Below are positions 1 to 8,506 of a DNA stretch of 64,000 nucleotides, one piece after another. Numbering within the stretch: the first letter of the stretch is position 1; each line of letters starts with the position of its first letter. The DNA lies in contig NZ_JH651384.1 in NCBI RefSeq assembly GCF_000260135.1, positions 1,863,693 to 1,927,692 on the forward strand, written 5' to 3'. Source of the stretch: Thiothrix nivea DSM 5205 (lineage in GTDB: Bacteria; Pseudomonadota; Gammaproteobacteria; Thiotrichales; Thiotrichaceae). A model generated the notes under the pieces. It had not been told where the DNA came from. It worked only from the letters and a program-made list of their open reading frames with translations, and ran no database searches. A program made the position numbers and the translations under genes.

Positions 1-320
1 AATGTCAATTGCATGACAGGCCGGTAATCATCCAGCAAGCCCAAGCTATCAACTGCAAATACGCCCACACTGCAAAGCGTCAGCACCAGAAAAAAGGCTT
101 GAAACCTTTTGTTCCAACGGATGAGCGTGGATACAACAACAGGCTTGCGCAAGGCGTGGTAGTGATAACTCAGCATGAACAGGCACTCCAGCCCCAGTAG
201 CAGGCTGACCAGCAACACCGTCACGTTACTCTCGGGAAACAGCGCTTTGATTGCCGCCACATCCACACCCATAACCAGTAGCAGCAACAAGCTTCCCAAC
301 AAAATTTCCAGTGATTTCAT
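1..320 (-). CDS. Membrane protein of unknown function, C-terminus cut by window edge
   Basis: An open minus-strand frame starts at the ATG at 320 and runs off the left edge, so only about 106 residues are visible. A strong ribosome binding site (GGAGG, 8 bases before the ATG) supports the start. The product opens with a very hydrophobic stretch rich in Leu (residues 5-20), has a second hydrophobic stretch around 33-52 and a third around 74-92, so it looks like a polytopic inner-membrane protein. A basic loop with Arg, Lys and Trp lies between the second and third segments. I do not recognise the family. It lies just downstream of the Gly/Cys-tailed membrane protein on the same strand, about 50 bases away, so the two are probably co-transcribed. 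Confidence 0.6.
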   Translation of the reverse strand, partial: MKSLEILLGSLLLLLVMGVDVAAIKALFPESNVTVLLVSLLLGLECLFMLSYHYHALRKPVVVSTLIRWNKRFQAFFLVLTLCSVGVFAVDSLGLLDDYRPVMQLT

Positions 321-370
321 CTTGATAACCTCCAGCAATCCAAACATCCAATCCTGATAGGCGAGAAAAA

Positions 371-1276
371 CTAACCACCGCCGCTACCGCCACTGCCGCC
401 ACAACCGCCATCGCCCCCTCCGAATCCCCCATCACCTCCTCCGCAACCACCACCATTATTGCCAGAAGAAGCGGTAACCCAGGCCGTGTGGCCGCAAGCG
501 CTGCAACGGTGTTCAACCTGATGCTTGTCATTACGGATGCCGGTTGAATGGAAGACCTTGCGCTGCTTGCAGGCAGGGCACTTGCCCCTGTTGACGATGG
601 CGTAAACGACCAACACCCCCACCCCTAGTAACAGTAATATCAATACATTATCACCTGACTGGCTATCGGTGCTGGCCTGCGCCACATCCGTTACCGCCAA
701 CCCCACGCTGATGCCTGCCCCGGTCAGCCAGCGCTGGCGCAACCATGCCCAAACTGCTGGCGGACGGGGCAGCAGCCAGTGGGTACGGGTATTCACCAGA
801 CGCAAATGCGGGGTATCGCGCAGCCGTTCGCCGGGCGTTTCCCAGATGTCGGCAGGCGGCACTTCCCCAAACCAGCGCTGATAACTGGCGAGGGTTTGCG
901 CATAGCTGCGGTGAAAGGCATTGCTTTCCTCCAGACCACCGCGCGAAGGGATGTGGTGCAGCGGTTTGCCCAGCACCGTCCCGCACAAATCCTGCCAGTA
1001 GGATTCGGTGTAAATCAGGTGGAAATGCCAGGTCTGGTCAACCGCTTCACACGGGCACACAAAATGCCCCGCCGCCTGTGTCAGGAACAGGTAGCGTTGG
1101 TATTCGCGGAACACCCGTTGTGCATAAGCGGCAGACCAGCCATTCATGCGCGCCAGCTTGCCCAGAAAGGCCAGCGGCACATCTTCGTAGGTGTGCACCT
1201 GGAAGGCTTGCAGGCGCTGATATAAATCCGCCCATTCCAGGCGGATCTGCAATGCGGCAGGCAGTGTAGTATTCAT
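371..1276 (-). CDS. Glycine-rich-domain-protein-like (GRDP/DUF1399-like) membrane protein with Cys/Gly tail
   Basis: A 301-residue protein with a clear ribosome binding site (GGAGG) before the ATG at 1276. The N-terminal half carries a Trp-His-x-His...Tyr...Cys signature (around residues 82-98) like that of glycine-rich domain-containing proteins, where a Trp-His pair is followed by Tyr and Cys. One transmembrane helix lies at about 211-229. It is followed by a four-cysteine zinc-ribbon (Cys-x2-Cys ... Cys-x2-Cys, about 234-263). The last 30 residues are almost only Gly with Cys and Asp, in Gly-Gly-Cys-Gly-Gly and Gly-Gly-Phe-Gly-Gly units. Related bacterial proteins (TIGR04222-type) also end in Cys/Gly-rich tails. 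The role is unknown. The C-terminal tail probably lies on the same side as the zinc ribbon, which I infer to be cytoplasmic. Confidence 0.6.
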   Translation of the reverse strand: MNTTLPAALQIRLEWADLYQRLQAFQVHTYEDVPLAFLGKLARMNGWSAAYAQRVFREYQRYLFLTQAAGHFVCPCEAVDQTWHFHLIYTESYWQDLCGTVLGKPLHHIPSRGGLEESNAFHRSYAQTLASYQRWFGEVPPADIWETPGERLRDTPHLRLVNTRTHWLLPRPPAVWAWLRQRWLTGAGISVGLAVTDVAQASTDSQSGDNVLILLLLGVGVLVVYAIVNRGKCPACKQRKVFHSTGIRNDKHQVEHRCSACGHTAWVTASSGNNGGGCGGGDGGFGGGDGGCGGSGGSGGG

Positions 1277-1481
1277 GATAAACCTCCGTGGTTGGCAAGG
1301 GACACATCACCTGTTTTACCCTTACCACTGGCGCAGGACTATCGGGATCATTACCTAAGCGCATGAAAATAAAAACCTAAGTAATAGGGAAAAATACTGG
1401 GCTGGCTACGTATTTCCCGCAATGCGCTTATCTTGGATTACGTCAACAAATACAGAATGGGGTTAAAGCCGATACGCCTTA

Positions 1482-3410
1482 TCAGGTGATGGCACGGCGG
1501 TTCCGGCAGATGGCCTGAGCTTCCTTGTGTCCACGTTCAGCAGCCCTTTCAAACCAGCGCATCGCCAGTTCCTTGTCTTGCGGTACGCCTTCGCCCCAGG
1601 TATACATCCAGCCCAAAGCCAGCATGGCGTCAGCATCCCCTTGGGCAGCGGCTTTCCTGTACCACTGCAAGGCTTCGGCGTAGGTTCTGTCCGAGCGGTA
1701 CAATTCCCCCAACTTGCCAAAGACCTTGAGATACCCGTATTTGGCAGCCTTGCTGAACCATGCCAGCGCCTGTTGCCTGTCAGTCACCACACACATTTCG
1801 CCCAAGCCAAAGTAGGCGGCAGCATCGCCCTGGGCGGCAGCCTTGTGGAACCATGCCAGCGCCTGTGCATGATCCTGCTCCACGTAGCGACCCTGTAAAT
1901 ACATGAAGCCCAGCTGGCTCTGGGCAGCCGCTTTCCCAGCTTGTGCATCCTGCTGAATCTGCTCAGCGGCAGCAAACCAGTTCAGCATGTCCTGGGCGGC
2001 AGCGCTTCCCCCGACAGCGGCTTTGCCAAACCATTGCCGCGCCACACCAATGTCACGCTGGAGATAACTTGCACCATATTGAAACATGCCCATATTGTAC
2101 TGAGCCTTGGCATGACCCTGGGCAGCCGCTTTATCGAACCATGCCAGCGTTTGTTCGTTGTCGGCAACATAACCATCATCCAAATAACCCTGACGTAAAA
2201 TCATCCCCATGCTGTACTGGCCAGTCGCATCGCCTGTTCGAGCAAGTTCCTCTACAGGTTGGACAGCCCTGAGTTTCGTCAACTCATCTTTATCGCTACG
2301 CCCTTGGGCAGCCGCTTTTTCGAGCCAATGTAGCGCCTGTGTGAAGTCCTGATCGACCCCGCCTAAGCCATCACAATACATCCAGCCCGTTTCATACTGC
2401 GCATCGGCATGACCTTGGGCAGCCGCTTTCAAAAACCATTCCAGTGCTTGCTCCTCATCTTCGATTGCACGGAGGCTCCCGGCCTGACCACCATCATCCC
2501 AACTAACACTGACACCATACTGATACATCAAGCCAAGAATATATTGGGCTACCGAATGCCCTTGCTGCGCCGCATCAACATACCATTGCAGAGGCAGCCT
2601 CAGCTCCCGCAGCACGACGTGGAGAGGGTTACTAGCCCATTGCTCCGCCGCTTCGTAACGCCAGTGGAGCACCTGGAGATAGTCTTGCCCAACACCCTGG
2701 CCCTCACGATACATCTCCGCCAGCTTATCCATGGCCTCGCTACAACCCTGAGCTGCTGCCTGCTCGAACCAGTGCAGAGCTTGCGTATAATCCTGTTGCA
2801 CGCCATCGCCATAAAAATACGCCTCCCCCAAGCTGAACGACTCATAGCCATAATCAGTCTGGCAGGCAGGCTGGGGCGGCGCTGGTTGCCCTGGAGAAAT
2901 GAACCCTTTGGCAGCGGCTTCGGCATAACACTGCTGTGCCTGCTCAACGTCCTTGGCAACGCCTTTGCCCTCGGCGTACATCCAACCCAGTGCCAGTTGG
3001 GCACGGCCATCCCCCTGGGCGACAGCCTTGTGGAACCACTCCAGCGCCTGCGCGTAGTCCTGCTCCACGCATTCACCCTGATGCACGATTCCCTGCACAT
3101 GCAGCCCAACCAGCGGGTAGCCATCCAGCACATGTTCGCCGTGGCAATACATCATGCCCAGGTAATACTGAGCAGTGGGATTCCCCTGGACGGCGGCGTT
3201 CCTGAACCATTGCAACGGTATTTGCAGCAACCCATACAGGGCTTGGTTTACCCCCCGGAGTACAGCTTGGTCGAACCATTGCAGCGCCTGCGCGTAGTCC
3301 CGCTCCACGCCTGCGCCCAGAAAGTATTGCAACCCCAGCTGGTGTTGGGCGGCGGCATCACCAGCGCTGGCGGCTGTTGCGATGGCATTTTTATGCGATT
3401 CGCTATCCAT
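1482..3410 (-). CDS. Sel1-repeat (SLR) protein
   Basis: A 642-residue protein built almost wholly of Sel1-type TPR-like repeats. The units follow the pattern Ala-x-Ala-Gln-x-x-Leu-Gly-x-Met-Tyr...Gly-x-Gly-Val...Asp-x-x-x-Ala-x-x-Trp-x-x-x-Ala-Ala-x-Gly and recur at least twelve times from about residue 10 to the end. Some units are irregular, with Pro-Leu-Gln-Trp variants. The frame is open upstream to 3569, but the ATG at 3410 starts directly with the repeat region, whereas the upstream extension is low-complexity and overlaps the previous gene, so 3410 is chosen. No signal peptide is visible from that start. Sel1 proteins act as protein-protein scaffolds, often in signalling. The gene follows the solute-binding/LuxR receptor by 31 bases on the same strand, so the two probably form an operon. 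Confidence 0.8.
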   Translation of the reverse strand: MDSESHKNAIATAASAGDAAAQHQLGLQYFLGAGVERDYAQALQWFDQAVLRGVNQALYGLLQIPLQWFRNAAVQGNPTAQYYLGMMYCHGEHVLDGYPLVGLHVQGIVHQGECVEQDYAQALEWFHKAVAQGDGRAQLALGWMYAEGKGVAKDVEQAQQCYAEAAAKGFISPGQPAPPQPACQTDYGYESFSLGEAYFYGDGVQQDYTQALHWFEQAAAQGCSEAMDKLAEMYREGQGVGQDYLQVLHWRYEAAEQWASNPLHVVLRELRLPLQWYVDAAQQGHSVAQYILGLMYQYGVSVSWDDGGQAGSLRAIEDEEQALEWFLKAAAQGHADAQYETGWMYCDGLGGVDQDFTQALHWLEKAAAQGRSDKDELTKLRAVQPVEELARTGDATGQYSMGMILRQGYLDDGYVADNEQTLAWFDKAAAQGHAKAQYNMGMFQYGASYLQRDIGVARQWFGKAAVGGSAAAQDMLNWFAAAEQIQQDAQAGKAAAQSQLGFMYLQGRYVEQDHAQALAWFHKAAAQGDAAAYFGLGEMCVVTDRQQALAWFSKAAKYGYLKVFGKLGELYRSDRTYAEALQWYRKAAAQGDADAMLALGWMYTWGEGVPQDKELAMRWFERAAERGHKEAQAICRNRRAIT

Positions 3411-3441
3411 CGATGTCAATGGCTCCTGAGTAAACTCATGC

Positions 3442-4725
3442 TTATAACAAGCTCCGCTCCTGCAAATACTTGAACAGGGCGACCTTGCTGTTGGTTTCGG
3501 TGCGCTGGTAAATGGCGCGGATATGCGCTTCGACCGTGCGCTGCGATGCAATGTCCAGCTTGCGGGCAATCACGCCAGCCGGGTCACCATCTGCCCACAG
3601 ACGGGCGACTTCCAGCTGTCTGGGGGTCAGTAAGCTGGTGGCGTCCGGATTGGCAGATTCTGGTTCTTCCCCATCCACATCCGCTACAACCGGCGCAGAC
3701 GCTACGGGAGGCCGGTTAGGCAGAAAACCTGCAACCGACAAAGCTGGTTTCTTGGTCAGGCTACGCCAGCGCCACCACACCCGCAGCATGATCAGCAACG
3801 CCAGCAAGGCGGACAAGATGCTGCCGAACAAGCGCACGGCAGGCAAATGATCATCCCTCACGATCCAGCGCAGGGCACGAATAAAGCTATCCTCCGGCAC
3901 GACCAGGGCTGCGGCAGCCGCTTTGCCCTGGTCTGAAACCACCCAGCCATTCACCACCTTCAGCAATTCGGGGGAGTTGTACACCACCACGGCGTATTCT
4001 TCGCGGGAATAGCCGTGCAGAGCCGGTGCAATCACATAATCCGCCTGCTTGTCCAGTTTAATATCATTCGCCAGCATATCCGCCAGAATGATTTCATCGC
4101 TGGCATAAGCGTCAATCGCCTCTTGCTGGTCAGCAGGTAGCAATAAATGCCTGATCGCCTCGGCGCGGTTTGTTTGCCTGAGCACATGAGCCATCGGGTA
4201 AACGCTTCTGATCAGGGAAGTGGTAATCGCGATAGGTTGCGTGGGGTCTTCCAGCAAACCGATCCGTAGCTTGCCGGGCTGAGTGTAGAGCCGCTCCAGT
4301 TTGTCGCGCCGAATCAGCAATTTGGTGGAAGTCAGCGCGAATGGCGTGGAAAAATCAGCGCCAGATCCATTCCCCAGTGTATGTAAAATTTCCACCCGCT
4401 GCCGGGTGATGGAGTCCGGGCCGCACTGGATGCCGGGTTTCCCCGCCAGTTTTTCCGCGAAAGGAACGAAACGCTCCTCAAAATGCAATTCACGCGGTTC
4501 CAGCTGATAATCCTTCCCGCGTAGAAATTCAGCTAATAGACCGCAATACCCCAGAATCTCCCCGGTTTTTTCGTTACGGATGATTTCAGTGGAACTGACC
4601 GGGCTACTATCCGGGTTGTAGCCAAACACCAGCGGTTCCCCAGCGGACACAAAGCTTGCAGGCAAGCCGCCCATAACAGCCGCCAGCACCAACACTCCGG
4701 ATTGCAGGGCACGACGCTTACCCAT
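3442..4725 (-). CDS. Membrane-spanning receptor: periplasmic solute-binding domain, TM helix, cytoplasmic LuxR-type HTH
   Basis: A 427-residue one-component regulator. Residues 1-28 look like a signal peptide or N-terminal membrane anchor. Residues about 30-290 resemble family 3 extracellular solute-binding proteins, including the Asp-Phe-Ser-x-Pro-Phe segment near 124 typical of this fold. A hydrophobic helix at about 297-316 is followed by Trp/Arg residues and a Pro-rich linker. Residues about 364-425 form a LuxR/GerE helix-turn-helix, with Leu-Thr-Pro-Arg-Gln-Leu-Glu-Val at its start and Arg-Thr-Val-Glu-Ala-His in the recognition helix. The layout implies that a periplasmic ligand directly controls a membrane-tethered transcription factor. 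The ligand is unknown. The downstream Sel1 gene is its likely operon partner. Confidence 0.8.
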   Translation of the reverse strand: MGKRRALQSGVLVLAAVMGGLPASFVSAGEPLVFGYNPDSSPVSSTEIIRNEKTGEILGYCGLLAEFLRGKDYQLEPRELHFEERFVPFAEKLAGKPGIQCGPDSITRQRVEILHTLGNGSGADFSTPFALTSTKLLIRRDKLERLYTQPGKLRIGLLEDPTQPIAITTSLIRSVYPMAHVLRQTNRAEAIRHLLLPADQQEAIDAYASDEIILADMLANDIKLDKQADYVIAPALHGYSREEYAVVVYNSPELLKVVNGWVVSDQGKAAAAALVVPEDSFIRALRWIVRDDHLPAVRLFGSILSALLALLIMLRVWWRWRSLTKKPALSVAGFLPNRPPVASAPVVADVDGEEPESANPDATSLLTPRQLEVARLWADGDPAGVIARKLDIASQRTVEAHIRAIYQRTETNSKVALFKYLQERSLL

Positions 4726-4804
4726 ATTCCACTCCTGCTGAAATTATCCATCCGTCAGGATTCTAGACTATCCGGCGGTCTATCCGCACCCCTGGAACGG
4801 ACAC

Positions 4805-4832
4805 AAAAAAGCCGGGGCGTACCCGGCTTTTT
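4805..4832 (-). terminator. Rho-independent terminator after sodB
   Basis: GCCGGG (4811-4816) and CCCGGC (4822-4827) pair around a 5-base loop. They are flanked by an A-run on the left and a T-run on the right, so the hairpin can work in both directions. It lies 25 bases after the sodB stop and before the solute-binding/LuxR gene. Confidence 0.85.
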
Positions 4833-4856
4833 CGCTATGGCTGGAAAGCGTGCGCT

Positions 4857-5444
4857 TTACGCTGCGTAGTTGGCCGCCGCGAAATCCCAGTTCGCCAGAT
4901 TGTTGATGAAGGTCTCAACAAACTTGGGGCGCAGGTTGCGGTAATCGATATAGTAAGCGTGTTCCCACACATCCACGCACAGCAGCGCGGTGTCGCCAGT
5001 GGTCAGCGGCGTGCCTGCCGCGCCCATGTTCACGATGTCGACGGAACCATCAGCCTTTTTCACCAACCAGGTCCAGCCGGAACCAAAGTTGCCGACAGCG
5101 GATGCAGTGAAAGCTTTCTTGAATTCGTCGAAAGAACCCCACTTGGCGTTAATGGCGTCAGCCAGTGCGCCGGAAGGCTCTCCGCCGCCATTGGGTTTCA
5201 TGCAGTTCCAGAAGAATGTGTGGTTCCAGACCTGGGCTGCGTTGTTGTAAACACCACCGGCAGGCGCGGATTTCACGATGTCTTCCAGACCCATGCTTTC
5301 AAATTGCGTGCCTGGGATCAGGTTGTTCAGGTTGGTGACATAAGCGTTATGGTGCTTATCGTGGTGGAATTCCAGCGTTTCGGCGGACATGTGTGGGGCA
5401 AGTGCGTCTTTTGCGTAAGGCAGGTCGGGTAGCGTGTGAGCCAT
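4857..5444 (-). CDS. sodB: Superoxide dismutase (Fe type)
   Basis: A 195-residue cytoplasmic superoxide dismutase of normal length for SodB. The metal ligands are visible as His27, His75, Asp158 and His162, the last two in the Asp-Val-Trp-Glu-His-Ala-Tyr-Tyr signature. The Ala-Ala-Gln-x-Trp-Asn-His-Thr-Phe-Phe-Trp segment (69-79) and the overall sequence fit the iron-dependent gammaproteobacterial type. I cannot exclude a cambialistic enzyme. It converts superoxide to peroxide and oxygen. It has its own terminator at 4805-4832 and a GGAG-type ribosome binding site before the ATG at 5444, so it is probably monocistronic. Confidence 0.95.
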   Translation of the reverse strand: MAHTLPDLPYAKDALAPHMSAETLEFHHDKHHNAYVTNLNNLIPGTQFESMGLEDIVKSAPAGGVYNNAAQVWNHTFFWNCMKPNGGGEPSGALADAINAKWGSFDEFKKAFTASAVGNFGSGWTWLVKKADGSVDIVNMGAAGTPLTTGDTALLCVDVWEHAYYIDYRNLRPKFVETFINNLANWDFAAANYAA

Positions 5445-5559
5445 GGGTCGTTACTCCTCTGGTAGTTGGTCTTCAGATTTATGGACAGGGCGTAAGATAG
5501 GCCATTTTCAACAAAATGTGCAATAAGCCCGTGTTTGATTGCTGAATTGTCATATTGTT

Positions 5560-5955
5560 TCAGAAGCGCTTGTGATCCGCGCCGATCAGTTCGATCTGGT
5601 AGCCATCCGGGTCTTCGAGGAAGGCGATGATAGTAGTACCGGCATTCATCGGCCCGGCTGCGCGGATAATCTTGCCGCCCGCCGCCCGCATGTTTTCGCA
5701 GGCTGCGTACACGTCCGGCACTTCCAAAGCAATATGGCCGAAAGCCGTGCCCAACTCGTACTTGTCCACGCCCCAGTTATAGGTCAGCTCCAGCACCGTG
5801 TGGTCGCTTTCGTCGCCATAACCGATGAAGGCAAGGGTGAACTCACCCGCCGGGTAATCCTTACGCCGCAACAGTTTCATGCCCAACACATGGGTGTAGA
5901 ACTCGATTGAGCGTTCCAGATCGCCGACGCGCAGCATGGTGTGAAGGATTCGCAT
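5560..5955 (-). CDS. gloA: Lactoylglutathione lyase (glyoxalase I)
   Basis: A 131-residue glyoxalase I. It converts the hemithioacetal of methylglyoxal and glutathione to S-lactoylglutathione. The protein begins [10 protein letters not shown], the usual GloA start, with metal-ligand His5. The second half carries Gly-His-Ile-Ala-Leu-Glu-Val (His ligand) and ends with Phe-Leu-Glu-Asp-Pro-Asp-Gly-Tyr-x-Ile-Glu-Leu (Glu ligand). The frame is open upstream to 6012, but the ATG at 5955 has a ribosome binding site (CAGGAG) and matches the family start. The short msrA remnant upstream reads on the opposite strand. Confidence 0.95.
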   Translation of the reverse strand: MRILHTMLRVGDLERSIEFYTHVLGMKLLRRKDYPAGEFTLAFIGYGDESDHTVLELTYNWGVDKYELGTAFGHIALEVPDVYAACENMRAAGGKIIRAAGPMNAGTTIIAFLEDPDGYQIELIGADHKRF

Positions 5956-6022
5956 GGTGAAACTCCTGTGGTGGTATTCAGCTATTCTGCCCGCATCTAT
6001 TGGCGGGCGCATCTAAAATCAA

Positions 6023-6157
6023 TCATACGTCTACAAGGCGGAAGATTACCATCAGGGCTATGACAACCTGAACACCGGTACAGGGTATTGCCAGGTGGTG
6101 ACCAGCACTAAAGTGCGCAAGTTCCGCGAAAAGTTCAAAGCCCGACTAGCTGGCTAG
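6023..6157 (+). pseudogene. msrA: C-terminal remnant of msrA (peptide methionine sulfoxide reductase A)
   Basis: A short plus-strand frame ending at the TAG at 6155-6157 encodes about 42 residues with Ala-Glu-Asp-Tyr-His-Gln-Gly-Tyr and a later Tyr-Cys. These match the C-terminal part of MsrA, where the Glu-Asp-Tyr-His-Gln segment precedes the tail. No start codon or catalytic Gly-Cys-Phe-Trp part exists upstream, because the glyoxalase gene occupies that DNA on the other strand. It is therefore a truncated remnant. Its last bases overlap the 3' end of the convergent hydrogenase protease gene. Confidence 0.65.
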
Positions 6158-6559
6158 CCCGGCAATCACCACACCCCATACCTCCAGCCGTTGGGGCAAA
6201 GTGCCCAGCACCTTCCCCATCGCCAACGCTTCCGCCACGCCAATGCCATGGGAAGAAACCGGCGCTTGCATCTGTTCCAGCTCCTCCGGCTTGAGCTTGA
6301 GGATCATGCCCGGCGAATGTTTGACGGAAACCACCGCGTCGATCAGGATCACATGCTCATGGCCGCGCATGTATTCGAGCAATTCCAGGCCGGGGCGGTC
6401 AAGCTTGTGCAGCACCAGCGTACCGGCCTCCAGCCGCGTTTTTACCCAGCTTTCTTCCGCCAACACATCGACGGCGCTCCAGCCCGCAATGTCATCCTCA
6501 AACGGTGAGCCGATGCCGATAATGGCAGTTTTGGCGGAGGGAGGAGGAGGATTAGCCAC
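6146..6559 (-). CDS. [NiFe] hydrogenase maturation protease (HybD/HoxW family)
   Basis: A 137-residue endopeptidase that trims the C-terminal tail of the hydrogenase large subunit after nickel insertion. The Gly-Ile-Gly-Ser-Pro-Phe-Glu-Asp-Asp motif (15-23) holds the first acidic nickel-binding residue. A second acidic site lies in Leu-Ile-Asp-Ala (72-75), and the family's His is in Ser-Ser-His-Gly (102-105). The gene overlaps the end of the large-subunit gene by 8 bases, so it is translationally linked to its substrate. It is the last gene of the hydrogenase operon. No hyp accessory genes are in the window. Confidence 0.85.
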   Translation of the reverse strand: MANPPPPSAKTAIIGIGSPFEDDIAGWSAVDVLAEESWVKTRLEAGTLVLHKLDRPGLELLEYMRGHEHVILIDAVVSVKHSPGMILKLKPEELEQMQAPVSSHGIGVAEALAMGKVLGTLPQRLEVWGVVIAGLAS

Positions 6560-7850
6560 GATTCACCTTCAGCCGCAAAAAATGCGTGGCGCAGGAAATG
6601 CACGGGTCGTAATTGCGGATCACCTGTTCTGCCCGCAGCTTCAGCGCTTCATCGCTGTTGTCCAGCCCGAAGGCGTGCAGGGACTGGTGTAAATCCTGCT
6701 CCATGCGCGCCTGGTTCTGGCTAGTTGGTGGCACGATCCGCGCGTTTTTCACCGTGCCGTCAGCATTGAAAGCGTAGCGATGCCAGAGCAGCCCACGCGG
6801 TGCTTCGGTACAACCAAAGCCGACAGCCTCGCGGGTGTTGACGGGTACATGCGGCTGGTCAGGCAGAGAATATTCCGCCAACAAACGGATGGCCTCATCC
6901 ATGCTGTAAGCAATCTCCAGCGCCCGCGCCGCCATGCTGTGGAACATATTGAGGCTGGGGAACTGCACCGGGCTGCCTGCCAGCAATTCCAACAACTGCG
7001 CTGGCAATTGCTCACGCAACAAATTCACCCGCGCCAACGGCCCCACCAGATAGGGTTTGCCGTGCAAATGCGCGTGCAAAGCAGTGGAATACGGCATTTG
7101 GAACTCATTGAAATGCTGTTCATATTCCCCGATACCAATATCCAACCCGTTATCGGAAATGATGCGCCCCTCATTGAACGGGTATTCGTCAGGGTGATGC
7201 AGGGCGACGGAAACGAAATCCTGCTGGTCATCGGGCATCGGCAGGTTGACCACCCAGCGCACCAATTCATAGGCGTCTGCCCGCGCCGCTTCCAGCTCAG
7301 CTTGCAGCGCCCGCATCTCATCCAGCGCTGGGGCGGAGTAGAAACCGCCCACGCAGGCATTGACCGGATGCACCGAACGCCCACCAACCACGCGCATGAT
7401 ACGGTTGCCCAAACCTTGCAGTTTCAGGCCACGGCTGACCACATGCGGGAAAGTTTTCGCCATCGCCAGCGCATTGTCAAAGCCGAGGAAATCGGGCGCG
7501 GCCAGCAAGTGGATGTGCAGCGCATGGCTCTGTATCCATTCCCCGCAATACAGCAGGCGGCGCAAAGCCCTTGCCCACGGCGTAATCTGCACGCCGAACG
7601 CCATTTCCGCCGCATGTACTGCGCTCATCTGGTAGGCGACCGGGCAGATGCCGCAGATACGGGCGGTAATGTCCGGCACTTCCTGAAAGTCGCGGCCTTC
7701 CAGTAGTTTCTCAAACAGGCGTGGCGGCTCGAAAATGCTGAACTTGAGGTTGGTAATCGTGCCGTTGTCGATGTCGAGTTCCAGCGCGCCTTCGCCTTCC
7801 ACGCGCGCCAGCACCGGGACGCGCACGCTGACTTTACGCTGCTCCTGCAT
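6552..7850 (-). CDS. hydA: Group 3b [NiFe] hydrogenase large (alpha) subunit
   Basis: A 432-residue NiFe-site subunit. The N-terminal ligand motif Arg-Ile-Cys-Gly-Ile-Cys-Pro is at about residues 64-70 and the C-terminal motif Asp-Pro-Cys-Ile-Ser-Cys-Ala-Thr-His at about 415-423, giving the four cysteines that bind nickel and iron. The short tail after the His (Phe-Leu-Arg-Leu-Lys-Val-Asn-Arg-Gly) is the peptide expected to be removed by the protease encoded next. The length and the partner subunits (ferredoxin-type beta and flavin gamma) fit cytoplasmic NAD(P)-linked sulfhydrogenase-type enzymes. It overlaps the delta gene by 17 bases. The direction of catalysis in vivo cannot be read from sequence. 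Confidence 0.92.
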   Translation of the reverse strand: MQEQRKVSVRVPVLARVEGEGALELDIDNGTITNLKFSIFEPPRLFEKLLEGRDFQEVPDITARICGICPVAYQMSAVHAAEMAFGVQITPWARALRRLLYCGEWIQSHALHIHLLAAPDFLGFDNALAMAKTFPHVVSRGLKLQGLGNRIMRVVGGRSVHPVNACVGGFYSAPALDEMRALQAELEAARADAYELVRWVVNLPMPDDQQDFVSVALHHPDEYPFNEGRIISDNGLDIGIGEYEQHFNEFQMPYSTALHAHLHGKPYLVGPLARVNLLREQLPAQLLELLAGSPVQFPSLNMFHSMAARALEIAYSMDEAIRLLAEYSLPDQPHVPVNTREAVGFGCTEAPRGLLWHRYAFNADGTVKNARIVPPTSQNQARMEQDLHQSLHAFGLDNSDEALKLRAEQVIRNYDPCISCATHFLRLKVNRG

Positions 7851-8505
7851 AGATCACTCCTTGCGGGCCATAACAGCCGTAGCAGCCACGCCCCATGTGC
7901 GGGCAGATGGCATTGCAACCGGCGTGGGTATGTGGGCCGAGACAATGCTGGCCTTGCGTTACCACCACGCAGACGTTACCGCGCCGCTTGCATTCGGCAC
8001 ACACGCTTTCACGGCTGGCTGCCGGGGTTGCGCCGTGCAACAGGGTGGCGACCGCCTGCATGACCTGTTGGGTATTGACCGGGCAGCCCCACAGCTCCAG
8101 GTCGACTTTCACGTGTTTGGCGATGGTGGTGGCTGTGGAGAGGCTGTCGAGGTATTCGGGGTGGGCGTAAATGGCCTGATGCCAGCCGCCGTTGTCGTGG
8201 ATGTTACGCAACGCCTGCACCCCGCCCGCCGTGGCGCACGCGCCGATGGTAATCAGGTAACGGCTGTTGGCGCGGACTTGCCGGATGCGTTCTTCGTCGT
8301 GATGGGTGTTAACGCTGCCTTCAACGAAGGCGATGTCGACTTGCACATCTTCATTCAACATACCGGCTTCGGCGAAATGCAGTATCTCGACCCGTTCCGC
8401 CAATTGCAGCAGCGCTTCCCCGGCATTGAGGAAGGCCAGTTGGCAGCCATCGCAGGAGGAAAATTTGTGTACGGCGACCGTCGGTTTGGTGTTGTTCATT
8501 GCCAT
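7834..8505 (-). CDS. hydD: Group 3b [NiFe] hydrogenase small (delta) subunit
   Basis: A 223-residue Fe-S subunit of the NADH:quinone oxidoreductase 20-kDa fold. The proximal cluster Cys residues are in Ser-Ser-Cys-Asp-Gly-Cys (16-21), Gly-Ala-Cys-Ala-Thr-Ala-Gly-Gly (near 88) and Trp-Gly-Cys-Pro-Val-Asn (near 139). The C-terminal third adds many further Cys residues (Cys-Ala-Glu-Cys, Cys-Leu-Gly-Pro-His, Cys-Tyr-Gly-Cys) for the medial and distal clusters. No Tat signal is present, so the enzyme is cytoplasmic. The ATG at 8505 has an AGGGG ribosome binding site. It begins 1 base after the gamma gene. Confidence 0.92.
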   Translation of the reverse strand: MAMNNTKPTVAVHKFSSCDGCQLAFLNAGEALLQLAERVEILHFAEAGMLNEDVQVDIAFVEGSVNTHHDEERIRQVRANSRYLITIGACATAGGVQALRNIHDNGGWHQAIYAHPEYLDSLSTATTIAKHVKVDLELWGCPVNTQQVMQAVATLLHGATPAASRESVCAECKRRGNVCVVVTQGQHCLGPHTHAGCNAICPHMGRGCYGCYGPQGVIYAGAA

Positions 8506-8506
8506 G

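Noticed and set aside
2409-3473. A 354-codon plus-strand open frame
   Set aside because: Antisense to the Sel1-repeat gene. Its apparent internal repeats mirror the Sel1 units.
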